Origin: Limiplasma sp031549415
GTDB taxonomy: Bacteria > Bacillota > Clostridia > Christensenellales > Aristaeellaceae
Direction: 5' to 3'
Assembly: GCA_031549415.1 (NCBI GenBank)
Contig: JAVBPU010000002.1
Coordinates: 62,001 to 126,000, forward strand
DNA: 64,000 nt
Position numbers and translations under genes: made by a program. Within the stretch, counting starts at the first letter, position 1. Each line of letters starts with the position of its first letter. Positions 40,007 to 48,889 of the stretch are shown here, one piece after another. The notes under the pieces were generated by a model that was not told the DNA's origin, did not search any database, and saw only the letters and a list, made by a program, of their open reading frames with translations.

Positions 40007-41416
40007 TCATACAACAGAGGGCCGCTCTTTGGGAAGGCTCACCACAAAGCGGCTCCCTTGGCCTGCAACGCTCTGCACCGTGACCGTGCCCCCGTGCGCC
40101 TCCACGATGGATTTTACAATGGCCAGCCCAATGCCGGACCCTCCCGTCAGGCGGTTCCTGGACGCATCCGCGCGGTAGAAGCGCTCAAAGATATAGGGAA
40201 TTGCCTGAGGGGGGATTCCCTCCCCCGTGTCCTGGACGAAAATGCGCACAAGGTCCTTCTCCTCCGCCAGCGCAATGGTGATGTTTCCATTTTTCGGGGT
40301 ATATTTCATGGCGTTGGAAAGCAGGTTGATCACCACCTGGCTCATCCGGTCCCAGTCCAGCATAACATCGGCGCAGTGCCCCGTTATCTCCACGTGCAAA
40401 TTTTTTTGTTCAATCTCTGCCTCAAAAGAGCGCAGCGCGCTCTTCACCAAATCCAACAGCGCAACCGGCGTAAGATGCAGCGGAAGGGCGCCATTCTCCG
40501 CGCTGGCCAGGTTTTCTAGGTCCGTCACGATCTTTTGAATCCGCACAATCTCCTCTACGTTGCTTTGCAACCGTTCCGGACTTGGCTGCCACACCCCCAA
40601 AAGCATCGCCTCCGTATGGGTTTGCAGCGTGGTCAGGGGCGTGCGAAGCTCATGGGCAACGTCGGCGGTGAGCTGCTTGCGCAACAAGTCCTGCGCCTCA
40701 ATGGACTGGGCCAGATGGTTGACCGAAAGCGTCAGCTCGTCCAGTTCGCGGGTGCCTGTGCTCCCTTCCATCCGGGTGCCGTACTTGCCTCCGGCAATGA
40801 GGCCCACGGCTTGCGCGGTTTTTTGAATGGGCCTGGAGAGCTTGATGGCCAAAAGGGACCCGATCAGGATGGAGAGGGCCAGCGACATGACTCCAACCGT
40901 GAGAAGAACGATGTTCAAGGCATTCAGAAAAAAAATATCATTCTCATTGAGAAAATAAGGCCCATAAAAGCTGATGTCGGCTATGCCCACCTCGCTTCCA
41001 TGGCTCGTCAAAGGAAAGGCCTTGGACGCAAATTGGCCTCCCTCATGGGGGTATTGGGCCTTCATTCTGGCAGTGATATCGCCCATCACCTGCATGCAGG
41101 TGTTCATGTCGCAGCTTTCGGCCGCCCAAAGAACACCGCCGCTTTCATCATAGACCTTGAGGATATACCCCTCATATAGCGCGGACATCCCAATGGCATG
41201 CACCATGTCTGGCTTCCATTGCTGGCTCTGGGGGTCGTACTGCTGGGCCAAACGAAGCACGATGTCCTGGGTCTTTTGTTCTTGCTGGTTGGCGATATAC
41301 CGCTTGAACTGCTGCTCAATGAAAAAATTGGCCCCAAGGCTGATCAGCGCCACGGTCAAAAAAACAATCAGCGCATTCACGGCGGAAAGCTTGGTTTTTA
41401 AGCGCATGCTCTTCAA
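40007..41416 (-). CDS. Sensor histidine kinase of a two-component system
   Basis: A 469-residue kinase: transmembrane helices at about 12-32 and 167-190 enclose an extracellular sensor of about 135 residues; then HAMP, HisKA with TADVAHELRTPLTTLQTH (phosphorylated histidine near 254), and HATPase with NLLSNAMKYTPKNG, FVQDTGEGIPP and GGSGIGLAIVKS. It is encoded one base after the response regulator and begins with TTG at 41416 (GGAGGAG upstream). The signal is unknown; the neighbouring copper genes make metal or envelope stress possible. Confidence 0.95.
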   Translation of the reverse strand: MKSMRLKTKLSAVNALIVFLTVALISLGANFFIEQQFKRYIANQQEQKTQDIVLRLAQQYDPQSQQWKPDMVHAIGMSALYEGYILKVYDESGGVLWAAESCDMNTCMQVMGDITARMKAQYPHEGGQFASKAFPLTSHGSEVGIADISFYGPYFLNENDIFFLNALNIVLLTVGVMSLALSILIGSLLAIKLSRPIQKTAQAVGLIAGGKYGTRMEGSTGTRELDELTLSVNHLAQSIEAQDLLRKQLTADVAHELRTPLTTLQTHTEAMLLGVWQPSPERLQSNVEEIVRIQKIVTDLENLASAENGALPLHLTPVALLDLVKSALRSFEAEIEQKNLHVEITGHCADVMLDWDRMSQVVINLLSNAMKYTPKNGNITIALAEEKDLVRIFVQDTGEGIPPQAIPYIFERFYRADASRNRLTGGSGIGLAIVKSIVEAHGGTVTVQSVAGQGSRFVVSLPKERPSVV

Positions 41417-41417
41417 T

Positions 41418-42119
41418 TTACACTCCTCCGAACCGGTACCCCACGCCGTGGAGAGTCAGCACATATTCCGGCACTTTGGCATGGGTCTCAATCTTCTGGC
41501 GAATGTTCTTGATATATCCGTCAATGGCGCGGTCAAAGCCCACAAAATCGTCCCCCAGCGCGGCCGTTATCAGCTCCTCCCGGGTAAACACCTTGTTGGG
41601 ATGCTTGATGAGTGCCGCCAGGATCTTATACTCGTTGGGCGTAAGGCTCACAGGCTGGCCCCGCTTGTACACGGTATGGCTTTCAAAGTCAATCTCCAAA
41701 TCCCCTTGCCCATAGGAGGCCTTTTGGTATAGCGGGGCAAGGCCGTCTGACGAACGCCGAAGGAGCGCGTCCACTCTCGCGCCAAGCAGGTTCAGGCTAA
41801 AAGGCTTCGTGATATAATCGTCCGCGCCGATGGAAAGCCCGTGCAATTGGTTCTCTTCTTGTACTTTCGCGGTGAGCATGATGACCGGCACCCGGGACTT
41901 TTTTCGGATGACGGCACAGACCTCTTCCCCCGGAACATCCGGCAGCATGAGGTCCAGCAGCACCAAAACAAAGCGCTCCCGCTCAAACAGCTCTAGCGCT
42001 TGCCTCCCATTTTCCGCCGAAAACACTTGAAAGCCCTTGCTTTCCAGAAAAGCCTTGAGCACCTCTAGGATCTTGGCTTCGTCGTCCACAATCAGCACTT
42101 TTTTGGTTGGAGCGGCCAC
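41418..42119 (-). CDS. OmpR-family response regulator
   Basis: A 233-residue regulator: receiver domain with VLIVDDEAKILEVL, phospho-acceptor Asp56 (LVLLDLMLPDVPG) and the lysine in DYITKPFSL, followed by a winged-helix DNA-binding domain (SLTPNEYKILAALIKHPNKV, TLHGVGYRFG). It uses a GTG start with AGGAGG upstream. Palindromic element copy C occupies the 160 bp directly upstream, so its promoter lies in or beyond that element. Confidence 0.95.
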   Translation of the reverse strand: MAAPTKKVLIVDDEAKILEVLKAFLESKGFQVFSAENGRQALELFERERFVLVLLDLMLPDVPGEEVCAVIRKKSRVPVIMLTAKVQEENQLHGLSIGADDYITKPFSLNLLGARVDALLRRSSDGLAPLYQKASYGQGDLEIDFESHTVYKRGQPVSLTPNEYKILAALIKHPNKVFTREELITAALGDDFVGFDRAIDGYIKNIRQKIETHAKVPEYVLTLHGVGYRFGGV

Positions 42120-42133
42120 CCAGCTTCCTCCTT

Positions 42134-42295
42134 ATACTTCTATCCATTCAAAAACGCGGTAAAATTTGCGAAGATTTTTGTTTGCCGACAAGGAGCAGGA
42201 GCGTGGCGTAGCCAGCAGCTACGGTGAGCGACGGCGACGCTGGTGGCAGGCAAAAAGACCGCAAAGTTGTCGTGTTTTTGAGTGGAGAGTAGTAT
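42134..42295. repeat. 162-bp palindromic element, copy C
   Basis: Same length, ends and core as copy A (CTATCCATTCAAAAACGCG; AAGGAGCAGGAGCG; GTTTTTGAGTGGAGAGTAGT). As in copy A, its right end abuts a stop codon, here of the CopZ-like gene, whose last stop base is shared. Confidence 0.9.
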
Positions 42296-42501
42296 TACAC
42301 GACATCGTACCCCTGGTCCTCAATTTCCGCCTGGATGCGCCCCACATCCATGACGCTCTCGTCAAACTCCACCGTCACTTTCCCCGCTTCCAAATCCGCC
42401 ACCACGCTGGAGACGCCCTCCAGCGCGCCCACAGCCTTTTGGACCGCGTTCACGCAATGGGAACAGGACATCCCTTCCACGTTCAGTATGCTTTGTTTCA
42501 T
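42295..42501 (-). CDS. copZ: Heavy-metal-associated (CopZ-like) copper chaperone
   Basis: A 68-residue HMA domain with the copper-binding GMSCSHCVNAV loop and the usual ferredoxin-like beta-alpha pattern. Chaperones of this type shuttle Cu(I) to CopA-type ATPases, encoded 0.7 kb upstream. ATG 42501 has AAAGGAG upstream and the gene overlaps nothing; it ends the copper operon at element copy C. Confidence 0.9.
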   Translation of the reverse strand: MKQSILNVEGMSCSHCVNAVQKAVGALEGVSSVVADLEAGKVTVEFDESVMDVGRIQAEIEDQGYDVV

Positions 42502-42514
42502 GGTTTTTCTCCTT

Positions 42515-43186
42515 TCACTCAATGGCAAAGGGTTTCAGAAATTTGTAGACCTCCACCATTTGTCCGCTGGCCGCCTCCACCTTCACTTTGGCATACACCC
42601 ATCCTTCGACCTTTTCAGGCGCGACTCCTGCCTCCATCAAAAGCTGGGGGTCCAGCGCAAAGACAATATCCTTATCGTTGGTTTCCAGATCCTTGGCCCA
42701 CTCAAACAGGTTGCCCTGGCCCAAGAGTAGCCCAAAATGATCCATTTCGGCGTGGTAGTTGATGCGGTCCCGGTACTTCTCCCGAATCAGCCTGAACGCC
42801 TCCATGGGGGGCGTGTCTGTGCTAAACGCAGGTTCCTCGTCCCCCAGCCTCACTCCCACCCGCAGCTTGCCGCCCAGGGCCATACCCTCCGGCAGCGAGG
42901 CAACGTCCAGCCCTGCGGCTACAAAGGGCTCCGCATCCAGCTCCATCATCATATGGTACGGGGTTTCGGCAGTCGCCCTCATGCCCCAAAGAAGGCGCGC
43001 ACTTCCATCTGGGGCCGCCAAGGAGAAGCCGCCCGCCGCCTCATCAAACGCCACTTGACCGGGGAGCGCCGCCAGAACGGCTTCAAAGGACCGTACCGCT
43101 TGGTTCCCGATCACATCCAGCTGCGCACACCCCGGCAAGGAAAGCAGCAGCGCCAGGGAGAGCAGAATCATCCACACTTTTTTCAT
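42515..43186 (-). CDS. Lipoprotein of unknown function in the copper operon
   Basis: A 223-residue protein with a lipoprotein signal peptide (WMILLSLALLLSLPGC; lipidated cysteine near residue 21). The mature part has no recognised domain, has few cysteines or histidines and contains a pair of segments that look like a beta-sandwich (LRVGVRLGDEEPAF, VYAKVKVEAASGQMVEVYKF). It sits 5 bp after copA and 13 bp before copZ, so a role in extracytoplasmic metal handling is suggested by context only. Confidence 0.7.
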   Translation of the reverse strand: MKKVWMILLSLALLLSLPGCAQLDVIGNQAVRSFEAVLAALPGQVAFDEAAGGFSLAAPDGSARLLWGMRATAETPYHMMMELDAEPFVAAGLDVASLPEGMALGGKLRVGVRLGDEEPAFSTDTPPMEAFRLIREKYRDRINYHAEMDHFGLLLGQGNLFEWAKDLETNDKDIVFALDPQLLMEAGVAPEKVEGWVYAKVKVEAASGQMVEVYKFLKPFAIE

Positions 43187-43191
43187 GCCTT

Positions 43192-45672
43192 TCACCTCTT
43201 GGCGCTCGCGCCATGGGGCTTGAAGCCCTTCAGCCGTAGCGCGTTCGTCAATACCGACACAGAGCTCAGGGACATGGCGGCGGCCGCAAACATGGGGTTC
43301 AGCAGCGGGCCGCCAAACAGGTGCAGCACGCCGGCGGCCAGCGGAATGCCCAGCACATTGTAGCCAAAGGCCCAAAACAGGTTTTGCTTGATGTTGCGAA
43401 TGGTGCTCTTGCTCAGCTGCAGGGCAGTGGGCACATCCATGAGGTCGCTACGCATCAGCACAATGTCCGCCGATTCCATGGCCACATCCGTTCCCGAGCC
43501 AATGGCCATGCCAATGTCGGCCTGGGCCAGCGCCGGGGCATCGTTGATTCCATCCCCCACCATGGCCACCTTTTTTCCGCTGGCCTGCAGCTTCTTCACT
43601 TCCTCCGACTTATCCTTAGGCAGTACCTCCGCCAGAACCCGGTCAATCCCCACCTGCCTGGCGATGGCGTTGGCGGTTTTCACATTGTCGCCCGTAATCA
43701 TGGCCACCTCAATGCCCATTGCATGCAGCCTGGCAACGGCCTCGGCGCTGCTTTTTTTCACCACATCGGCCACGGCAATGATGCCCGCCATTTCCCCCTC
43801 CATGGCCACAAACATCGGCGTTTTGCCCTCCCCTGCCAGGCGGTCCGCCTCCGCTTCCATGCCGACCAGGGCGACCTTCCGGTCCTCCATCAGCTTCTGG
43901 TTGCCAATGAGGGCGTGGATACCGTCCACTGTGACTTCAATGCCCTGGCCGGGAAGGGCCACAAAGGAGTTCACCGCAAGAAAATCCAGATTCTCCTTCT
44001 CGGCGGACCTTACGATGGCCTGGCCCAGCGGATGCTCCGATCCTTTTTCCGCGGAAGCGGTCACCTGCAACAGCCGCTTCCGGTCCAGGCCGCTGGCGGA
44101 AAGGATGTCAGTGACTTCCGGTTTCCCTTCGGTGAGGGTTCCCGTTTTGTCAAAGACAATGGTGTTAATTTTGTGGGCAGTTTCGAGGGCTTCCCCGCCT
44201 TTGATCAAAATGCCGTACTCCGCCCCTTTTCCGGTGCCCACCATAATGGCTGTAGGCGTAGCCAGCCCCAGGGCGCAGGGGCAGGCAATGACCAGCACCG
44301 AAATGAAGATGGTCACCGCAAACGGCATATTGCCTGTGCCAATATACCAGGCAATGGCCGCGGTCAGGGCAATGGCGCACACGATGGGAACAAAGTATCC
44401 GGACACGACGTCCGCCATCTTGGCGATGGGCGCTTTGGTCCCTTGCGCATCCTCCACCAGCTTGATGATCTGCGCCAGCGCGGTGTCTTTGCCCACCTTG
44501 GTGGCCGCAAAGCGGATCAGGCCGTTTTGGTTCACCGATGCGGCATAGACTTTGTCGCCGGCTTTTTTGTCCACGGGCATGCTTTCGCCGGTGAGCATGG
44601 ATTCGTCGATGGCCGTCTGTCCGTCCAGCACCAGGCCATCCACCGGAATCTTTTCGCCGGGCTTCACCAAAATCGTATCGCCCGGCTCCACCTCGTCAAT
44701 GGGAATCTCCAGCTCTTTCCCCTCCTGGATGACGAGGGCGGTCTTGGGCGCAAGGCCCATCAGCTTTTTGATGGCCTCGGAGGTCTTTCCCTTGGATACG
44801 GCCTCCAGCGATTTGCCCAGCAAAATCAGCGTGATGATAACGCCCGCCGATTCAAAGTACAGCGATTCCACGGCGCCAAAATGGCCTTGGGTGATCTGCC
44901 AGGTGGAATACAAGCTATACAGCACCGCGGCGCTGGTGCCCAGCGCAATCAGCGAGTCCATGTTGGGGCTTCGCTGAAGCAGCGCCCGAAAGCCAACGGT
45001 ATAGAACCTTCGTCCTGCGATGAGGATGGGGAGGGTTAGCAGAATCTGCGCCAACGCGTAGATCAAGGGATACTGCATGGGCCGCAGGATGGCGGGGATG
45101 GGGAAGTGCAGCCACCAAATCATGGACCCCATGGCCAGGTAGAGCAGCGGAACGGCAAACACCGCCGACAGGATGAACTTGCGCCACAGCGTGCGGATCT
45201 CTTTTTCTTTGCGCAGCTTGTCTTCATCCACCAAGCTCTTGTTTTCTATTTCCAAGGGGGTATATCCGATTTTTACGATGGCCTGCTTGATGGCCGACAG
45301 CTTCGTCTTTTGGGGATCGTAGGCGACGGTGGCCTTTTCCGTGGCATAGTTCACGGAAACGCTGACAACGCCGTCCAGCTTCCCGATGGTTTTTTCAATT
45401 CTGGCCGCGCAGGCGGCACAGGTCATGCCCGCGATGGGGAGGGCCGCCTCCTTATTCCTGCGCTCTGGAATCATCCCATATCCGGCCTTGACAATGGCCT
45501 CTTCAATGGCCGCTGCATCCACCTGCTGTTCGTCAAATTGCAACGAAAGCTTTTCCGTGGCCAGGTTGACGGAGGCCTCCGCAACGCCTGGGAGCCTCCC
45601 CACAACCTTCTCCACCCGCTTGGCGCAGGCCGCGCAGGTCATTCCGCTGATCGTGACCGTATCTTGTCTCAT
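43192..45672 (-). CDS. copA: Copper-exporting P1B-type ATPase
   Basis: An 826-residue ATPase with two N-terminal HMA domains (each GMTCAAC), eight transmembrane helices, the intramembrane CPC site (VIACPCALGLATP, about 464), the phosphorylation motif DKTGTLTEGKPEV (about 507), SEHPLGQAI with the nucleotide-binding His-Pro, and GDGINDAPALAQ (about 705). It exports Cu(I) from the cytoplasm. I start it at ATG 45672 with AAGGAGCG upstream; the longer frame overlaps the cupredoxin gene. Confidence 0.97.
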   Translation of the reverse strand: MRQDTVTISGMTCAACAKRVEKVVGRLPGVAEASVNLATEKLSLQFDEQQVDAAAIEEAIVKAGYGMIPERRNKEAALPIAGMTCAACAARIEKTIGKLDGVVSVSVNYATEKATVAYDPQKTKLSAIKQAIVKIGYTPLEIENKSLVDEDKLRKEKEIRTLWRKFILSAVFAVPLLYLAMGSMIWWLHFPIPAILRPMQYPLIYALAQILLTLPILIAGRRFYTVGFRALLQRSPNMDSLIALGTSAAVLYSLYSTWQITQGHFGAVESLYFESAGVIITLILLGKSLEAVSKGKTSEAIKKLMGLAPKTALVIQEGKELEIPIDEVEPGDTILVKPGEKIPVDGLVLDGQTAIDESMLTGESMPVDKKAGDKVYAASVNQNGLIRFAATKVGKDTALAQIIKLVEDAQGTKAPIAKMADVVSGYFVPIVCAIALTAAIAWYIGTGNMPFAVTIFISVLVIACPCALGLATPTAIMVGTGKGAEYGILIKGGEALETAHKINTIVFDKTGTLTEGKPEVTDILSASGLDRKRLLQVTASAEKGSEHPLGQAIVRSAEKENLDFLAVNSFVALPGQGIEVTVDGIHALIGNQKLMEDRKVALVGMEAEADRLAGEGKTPMFVAMEGEMAGIIAVADVVKKSSAEAVARLHAMGIEVAMITGDNVKTANAIARQVGIDRVLAEVLPKDKSEEVKKLQASGKKVAMVGDGINDAPALAQADIGMAIGSGTDVAMESADIVLMRSDLMDVPTALQLSKSTIRNIKQNLFWAFGYNVLGIPLAAGVLHLFGGPLLNPMFAAAAMSLSSVSVLTNALRLKGFKPHGASAKR

Positions 45673-45707
45673 CAAAAGCGCTCCTTCTCTTGGGCTTTGA
45701 AATCGCT

Positions 45708-46211
45708 TCACCTTCCGCAACAGCCACAGCCGCCCGCAGGGGCTACGCCGCTGCCGTTTCCAAAGCCCGGGATGAGCGCCGCAGGCGCATTCCCGGCCAC
45801 GCCAGGGGCCTGGGCCCCAACCTCTCCTGACCCGGGTTTTACCACGTTGATGGTGCTTTGCATCATGCCCATCCAGCAGGAATAGGGATACTGCCCCGCC
45901 TCGGTAGGCGTAATGGTTACAAAATTGTCGCCCGCCACCAGCTTCTTATCAATGCCAAAGGCCGGAATGAGAATCTCGTTATTGCAGCCGTTCAGTTCCT
46001 TTGCGGCCGCCTGAAAGTTGATGGTCACCGGCTTGCCTTCTTCGACGGTGATTACCGGGTACCCTGTGGCGGTGATGGGGGCTTCAATAATATAGGCAGC
46101 TTCGTTGGTGCCGGTAGCACTGTCCGTGGCATTCGCGCCCAGCGCCATCCCACCAGCGGTAAGCATGGCAAGGGCGGCTACAGCCGCTAGCCAAAAGCTC
46201 TTTTTTTTCAT
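45708..46211 (-). CDS. Exported cupredoxin-like copper protein
   Basis: A 167-residue protein with a signal peptide (FWLAAVAALAMLTAGGMALG) and a cupredoxin-like domain with ELNGCNNEILIPAFGI and YPYSCWMGMMQ, so the likely metal ligands are two cysteines plus methionine. A Gly/Pro linker and a terminal CGCC follow. It lies between copA and the fusion protein in the copper cluster and should bind copper outside the membrane. The same domain recurs at the C-terminus of the next protein. Confidence 0.8.
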   Translation of the reverse strand: MKKKSFWLAAVAALAMLTAGGMALGANATDSATGTNEAAYIIEAPITATGYPVITVEEGKPVTINFQAAAKELNGCNNEILIPAFGIDKKLVAGDNFVTITPTEAGQYPYSCWMGMMQSTINVVKPGSGEVGAQAPGVAGNAPAALIPGFGNGSGVAPAGGCGCCGR

Positions 46212-46283
46212 AGGAAAACCTCCTTACGGTCTACTGTTGTATTGTACCAGACATTTGTGTAAATTCCATGGGGATGTGCAAAA

Positions 46284-47621
46284 TCATTGTAAGACTGTGA
46301 TTCGGCTTTGGATCATGCCCATCCAGCAACTGAAGGGGATGGTTCCAGCATTCTCCGGCGTAAATTCGATCACATTCTCTCCGGGCTGCAACTTTTTCTC
46401 GATGCCATAAGCAGGGATGATGATGGCGTTATTGCAGCCGTTCAGGTCCTCTGCCCCTGCCTGTAGGGTCCATTTTACCGGAATCCCGGCCTTCACGGTG
46501 ACGGCTTCATAGGCCGAGGGAGACATCTGTGAAGTGACGGTTTGCACCTGATCCACCACAGCGGCTTGCTTCGCCTCGCCAGAGGGCTTCACCAATGAGG
46601 GCGCCCCTATGCCCGAAAGGCCCAGTCCGCTTTGGAACATAAACAGGCCCAGCACCACCACCAGCACCGCGCTGACGCCCATCATCCGGCCGGTAAACCG
46701 CTTGCTGAGCAGCGAGCTGACCGCCCCAAGGCCAAACATCAGCGGCACGGTGCCCAGGCTAAAGAGCAGCATCGACAGCGCCCCCCGCAGTGGCGACCCG
46801 GTGGAAAGCGCATACAGCTGCATGGCTTGCAGCGGACCGCAGGGCATGAGGCCATTGAACAATCCTACATAGAGCGGGCTGTTGCTTTTCTTCCCGGCCT
46901 CGATCTTCCGGGCGAATGCCTTGGGCATTCTGGGCGTTAGCTTGCGCAGCCACGGGAAGAGGCCCAGCATGTTTAGCCCCATGATCACCATGAAAATCCC
47001 GGCCAACAGTTGGACGATTCCCCTGGCAGCCCCGGAAAAGCTGACAACCGATCCAACAGCGCCCACCAGGCCGCCCATGAGGGTGTAGGAAAGAACCCTA
47101 CCCAGATTATACAGGAAGCTGGCGCGAAAAGTTGCCAGTTGACTGCCACCCGCCGTGGAAAGGCTTTGTTGTGGCACGCACTGGGAAAGGGTGATGCCCC
47201 CGCACATGGCCACACAGTGCAAGGAAGTCAGCAGACCGATCACAAACAGCATCCCATAGCCCATCCCGGCTTCGGCCTGGGGAAAGGCGTTGAAAATCTG
47301 TAAAACGCCAGCATGCCGCAAGATCAGATACAGCGCGAAAAGAACGGTCAAAACACCGGCCACTTGTAAAGCCGTTGCTTTCCCGCTGGCTTTTGGCGTT
47401 CCGGTGGCCACCTTGTACCCAAGCGCTTCCATGCATCTGACAATCTCTTCCAGCTTGATTTCGCTTTCATCAAAGGAAATGGTTGCCGTCCCGCTGCCAT
47501 AGCGGACCTGGGCCTGGGTGACTCCCCTGGTTTTTTTCAGAGCGCGCTCGATTCTGCTTTCACAGTTGGCGCAGGTCATTCCTTCGATGTGAAGTGTTTT
47601 TGTGATGGATTTTTGGGCCAT
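46284..47621 (-). CDS. HMA domain - SafE/DsbD-like membrane - cupredoxin fusion
   Basis: A 445-residue fusion: an HMA metal-binding domain (about 8-75, GMTCANCESRI), six or seven transmembrane helices of the sulfite-exporter TauE/SafE or UreH type (about 85-345, with LHCVAMCGG and MPCGPLQAMQ cysteines), then a cupredoxin-like domain (about 385-445) with LNGCNNAIIIPAYGI and IPFSCWMGMIQ. The parts place a cytosolic metal chaperone, a membrane conduit and an outer copper site in one chain. It heads the copper operon. Start ATG 47621. Confidence 0.85.
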   Translation of the reverse strand: MAQKSITKTLHIEGMTCANCESRIERALKKTRGVTQAQVRYGSGTATISFDESEIKLEEIVRCMEALGYKVATGTPKASGKATALQVAGVLTVLFALYLILRHAGVLQIFNAFPQAEAGMGYGMLFVIGLLTSLHCVAMCGGITLSQCVPQQSLSTAGGSQLATFRASFLYNLGRVLSYTLMGGLVGAVGSVVSFSGAARGIVQLLAGIFMVIMGLNMLGLFPWLRKLTPRMPKAFARKIEAGKKSNSPLYVGLFNGLMPCGPLQAMQLYALSTGSPLRGALSMLLFSLGTVPLMFGLGAVSSLLSKRFTGRMMGVSAVLVVVLGLFMFQSGLGLSGIGAPSLVKPSGEAKQAAVVDQVQTVTSQMSPSAYEAVTVKAGIPVKWTLQAGAEDLNGCNNAIIIPAYGIEKKLQPGENVIEFTPENAGTIPFSCWMGMIQSRITVLQ

Positions 47622-47784
47622 GGCACAAACCCCCGCTCGTTTCTTTCTTCCCAGCATAAGGGATGATACCAACAAAATGTGTGGATTTTATGAGGATGGA
47701 ACGCGTCCAGGGAAGCCTTTCTTTCTGCTGGGATTCGTGGTAAAATGACACGGATACGGATTGTGGAACGTAAGGGGTCTTTTC

Positions 47785-48585
47785 ATGTCTTTGACATTTT
47801 GTACGTTGTTTAGCGGCAGCAGCGGCAACGCGGTGTACCTGGCCGGGGACGATGGCGGAGTGCTGATTGACTGCGGCATGAGTGGGAAACAGGTGCTGGA
47901 GGCCATGCGGGAAGCGGGCCTGGCCCCAGGCGGCCTGAAGGCGCTGCTCATCACCCACGAGCATAGCGACCATGTGCGGGGCGCGGGGGTCATCAGCCGC
48001 CAGCTGGGCATCCCCATTTATGCCACCCAGGGTACCTGGGCGGGCATGGAAAAGACCGTTGGCCCGGTGGCCAGCAAAGACCGGGTGGTAATCACCGCAG
48101 GGGAAAGCTTCTTTTTAAGCGGCTTTGAAGTGGCCCCTTTTTCCATCCCCCATGATGCCAACGATCCGGTGGGCTACCGCTTTTTTATGAAGCGGCACAG
48201 CGTGGCGGTGGCGACGGATTTGGGGTATTTTTCCCAGACGGTTTGCGACGCCATTTCCGGGGCGGAGGTGGTACTGCTGGAAAGCAACCATGATCCGGAC
48301 CTGCTAAAGCACAACCCGCACTACCCGGCCCAATTAAAAAGCCGTATTTTGGGAAAAAAGGGACATTTAAGCAATGACGCTGGGGCCGAAGCGGCGCTGC
48401 AACTGGTACGCAGCGGAGCCAAGCATTTGCTGCTGGGGCATTTAAGCAACGAAAACAACACGCCGGATATGGCCTACCGCACCACCCACGGGGCCTTGAC
48501 CCAGGCGGGAGTGGTGGTGGGTGAGGACGTATCTCTGCACGTGGCGGCCCGGTACCGGGTCAGCTACCTATACCAGCTGGCCTAG
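47785..48585 (+). CDS. walJ: WalJ/YycJ-like MBL-fold hydrolase
   Basis: A 266-residue metallo-beta-lactamase-fold enzyme: FSGSSGNAVYL, LIDCGMSGKQ, the metal motif THEHSDHVRG, SIPHDANDPVGYR and LLLGHLSNENN. This is the WalJ/YycJ family, thought to act in DNA or cell-cycle related hydrolysis. The order walJ-like, small protein, rlmH matches the end of the wal operon of other Firmicutes, but walRK is not in the window. Start ATG 47785 has AAGGGG 8 bases upstream. Confidence 0.85.
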   Translation: MSLTFCTLFSGSSGNAVYLAGDDGGVLIDCGMSGKQVLEAMREAGLAPGGLKALLITHEHSDHVRGAGVISRQLGIPIYATQGTWAGMEKTVGPVASKDRVVITAGESFFLSGFEVAPFSIPHDANDPVGYRFFMKRHSVAVATDLGYFSQTVCDAISGAEVVLLESNHDPDLLKHNPHYPAQLKSRILGKKGHLSNDAGAEAALQLVRSGAKHLLLGHLSNENNTPDMAYRTTHGALTQAGVVVGEDVSLHVAARYRVSYLYQLA

Positions 48586-48624
48586 GCGGCAAAGGGGCAA
48601 AAACCTCATAGGGAGGAATGCGGC

Positions 48625-48879
48625 ATGCTGCGAGTGATGGATGAGGTCATCGACCTAGGGAACCGGGGGATTGCCCTGTTTTTGGAAATAGGTGTGGACC
48701 TGCCCGCCGAGGGCTGTAAGCTCCGGGATGCCCGGGGCAAGGAGCATACCGTCACCCGGGTGGGGGAGCAGGACGGCCTGGCTCTCCTCTTCCTCGAAGG
48801 CGGCGACCTGGCCTATTTTGAGCGGCTTTTCCGGGATGTGCGGGTGGACGCCACCGCTTTTGAGGTTTTGGAAAAATGA
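48625..48879 (+). CDS. Small conserved-looking protein, unknown function
   Basis: An 84-residue protein without signal or helix, rich in acidic and hydrophobic residues (MDEVIDLGNRGIALFLEIGV, FLEGGDLAYFERLFRDV). GGGAGGAATGCGGC precedes the ATG. Its position between walJ-like and rlmH genes with spacings of 39 and 10 bp makes it an operon member. Confidence 0.65.
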   Translation: MLRVMDEVIDLGNRGIALFLEIGVDLPAEGCKLRDARGKEHTVTRVGEQDGLALLFLEGGDLAYFERLFRDVRVDATAFEVLEK

Positions 48880-48889
48880 GGTGCGTAGC

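Noticed and set aside
43321..45039. Long antisense frame opposite copA
   Set aside because: His/Gly/Arg-rich shadow of a conserved gene on the other strand.
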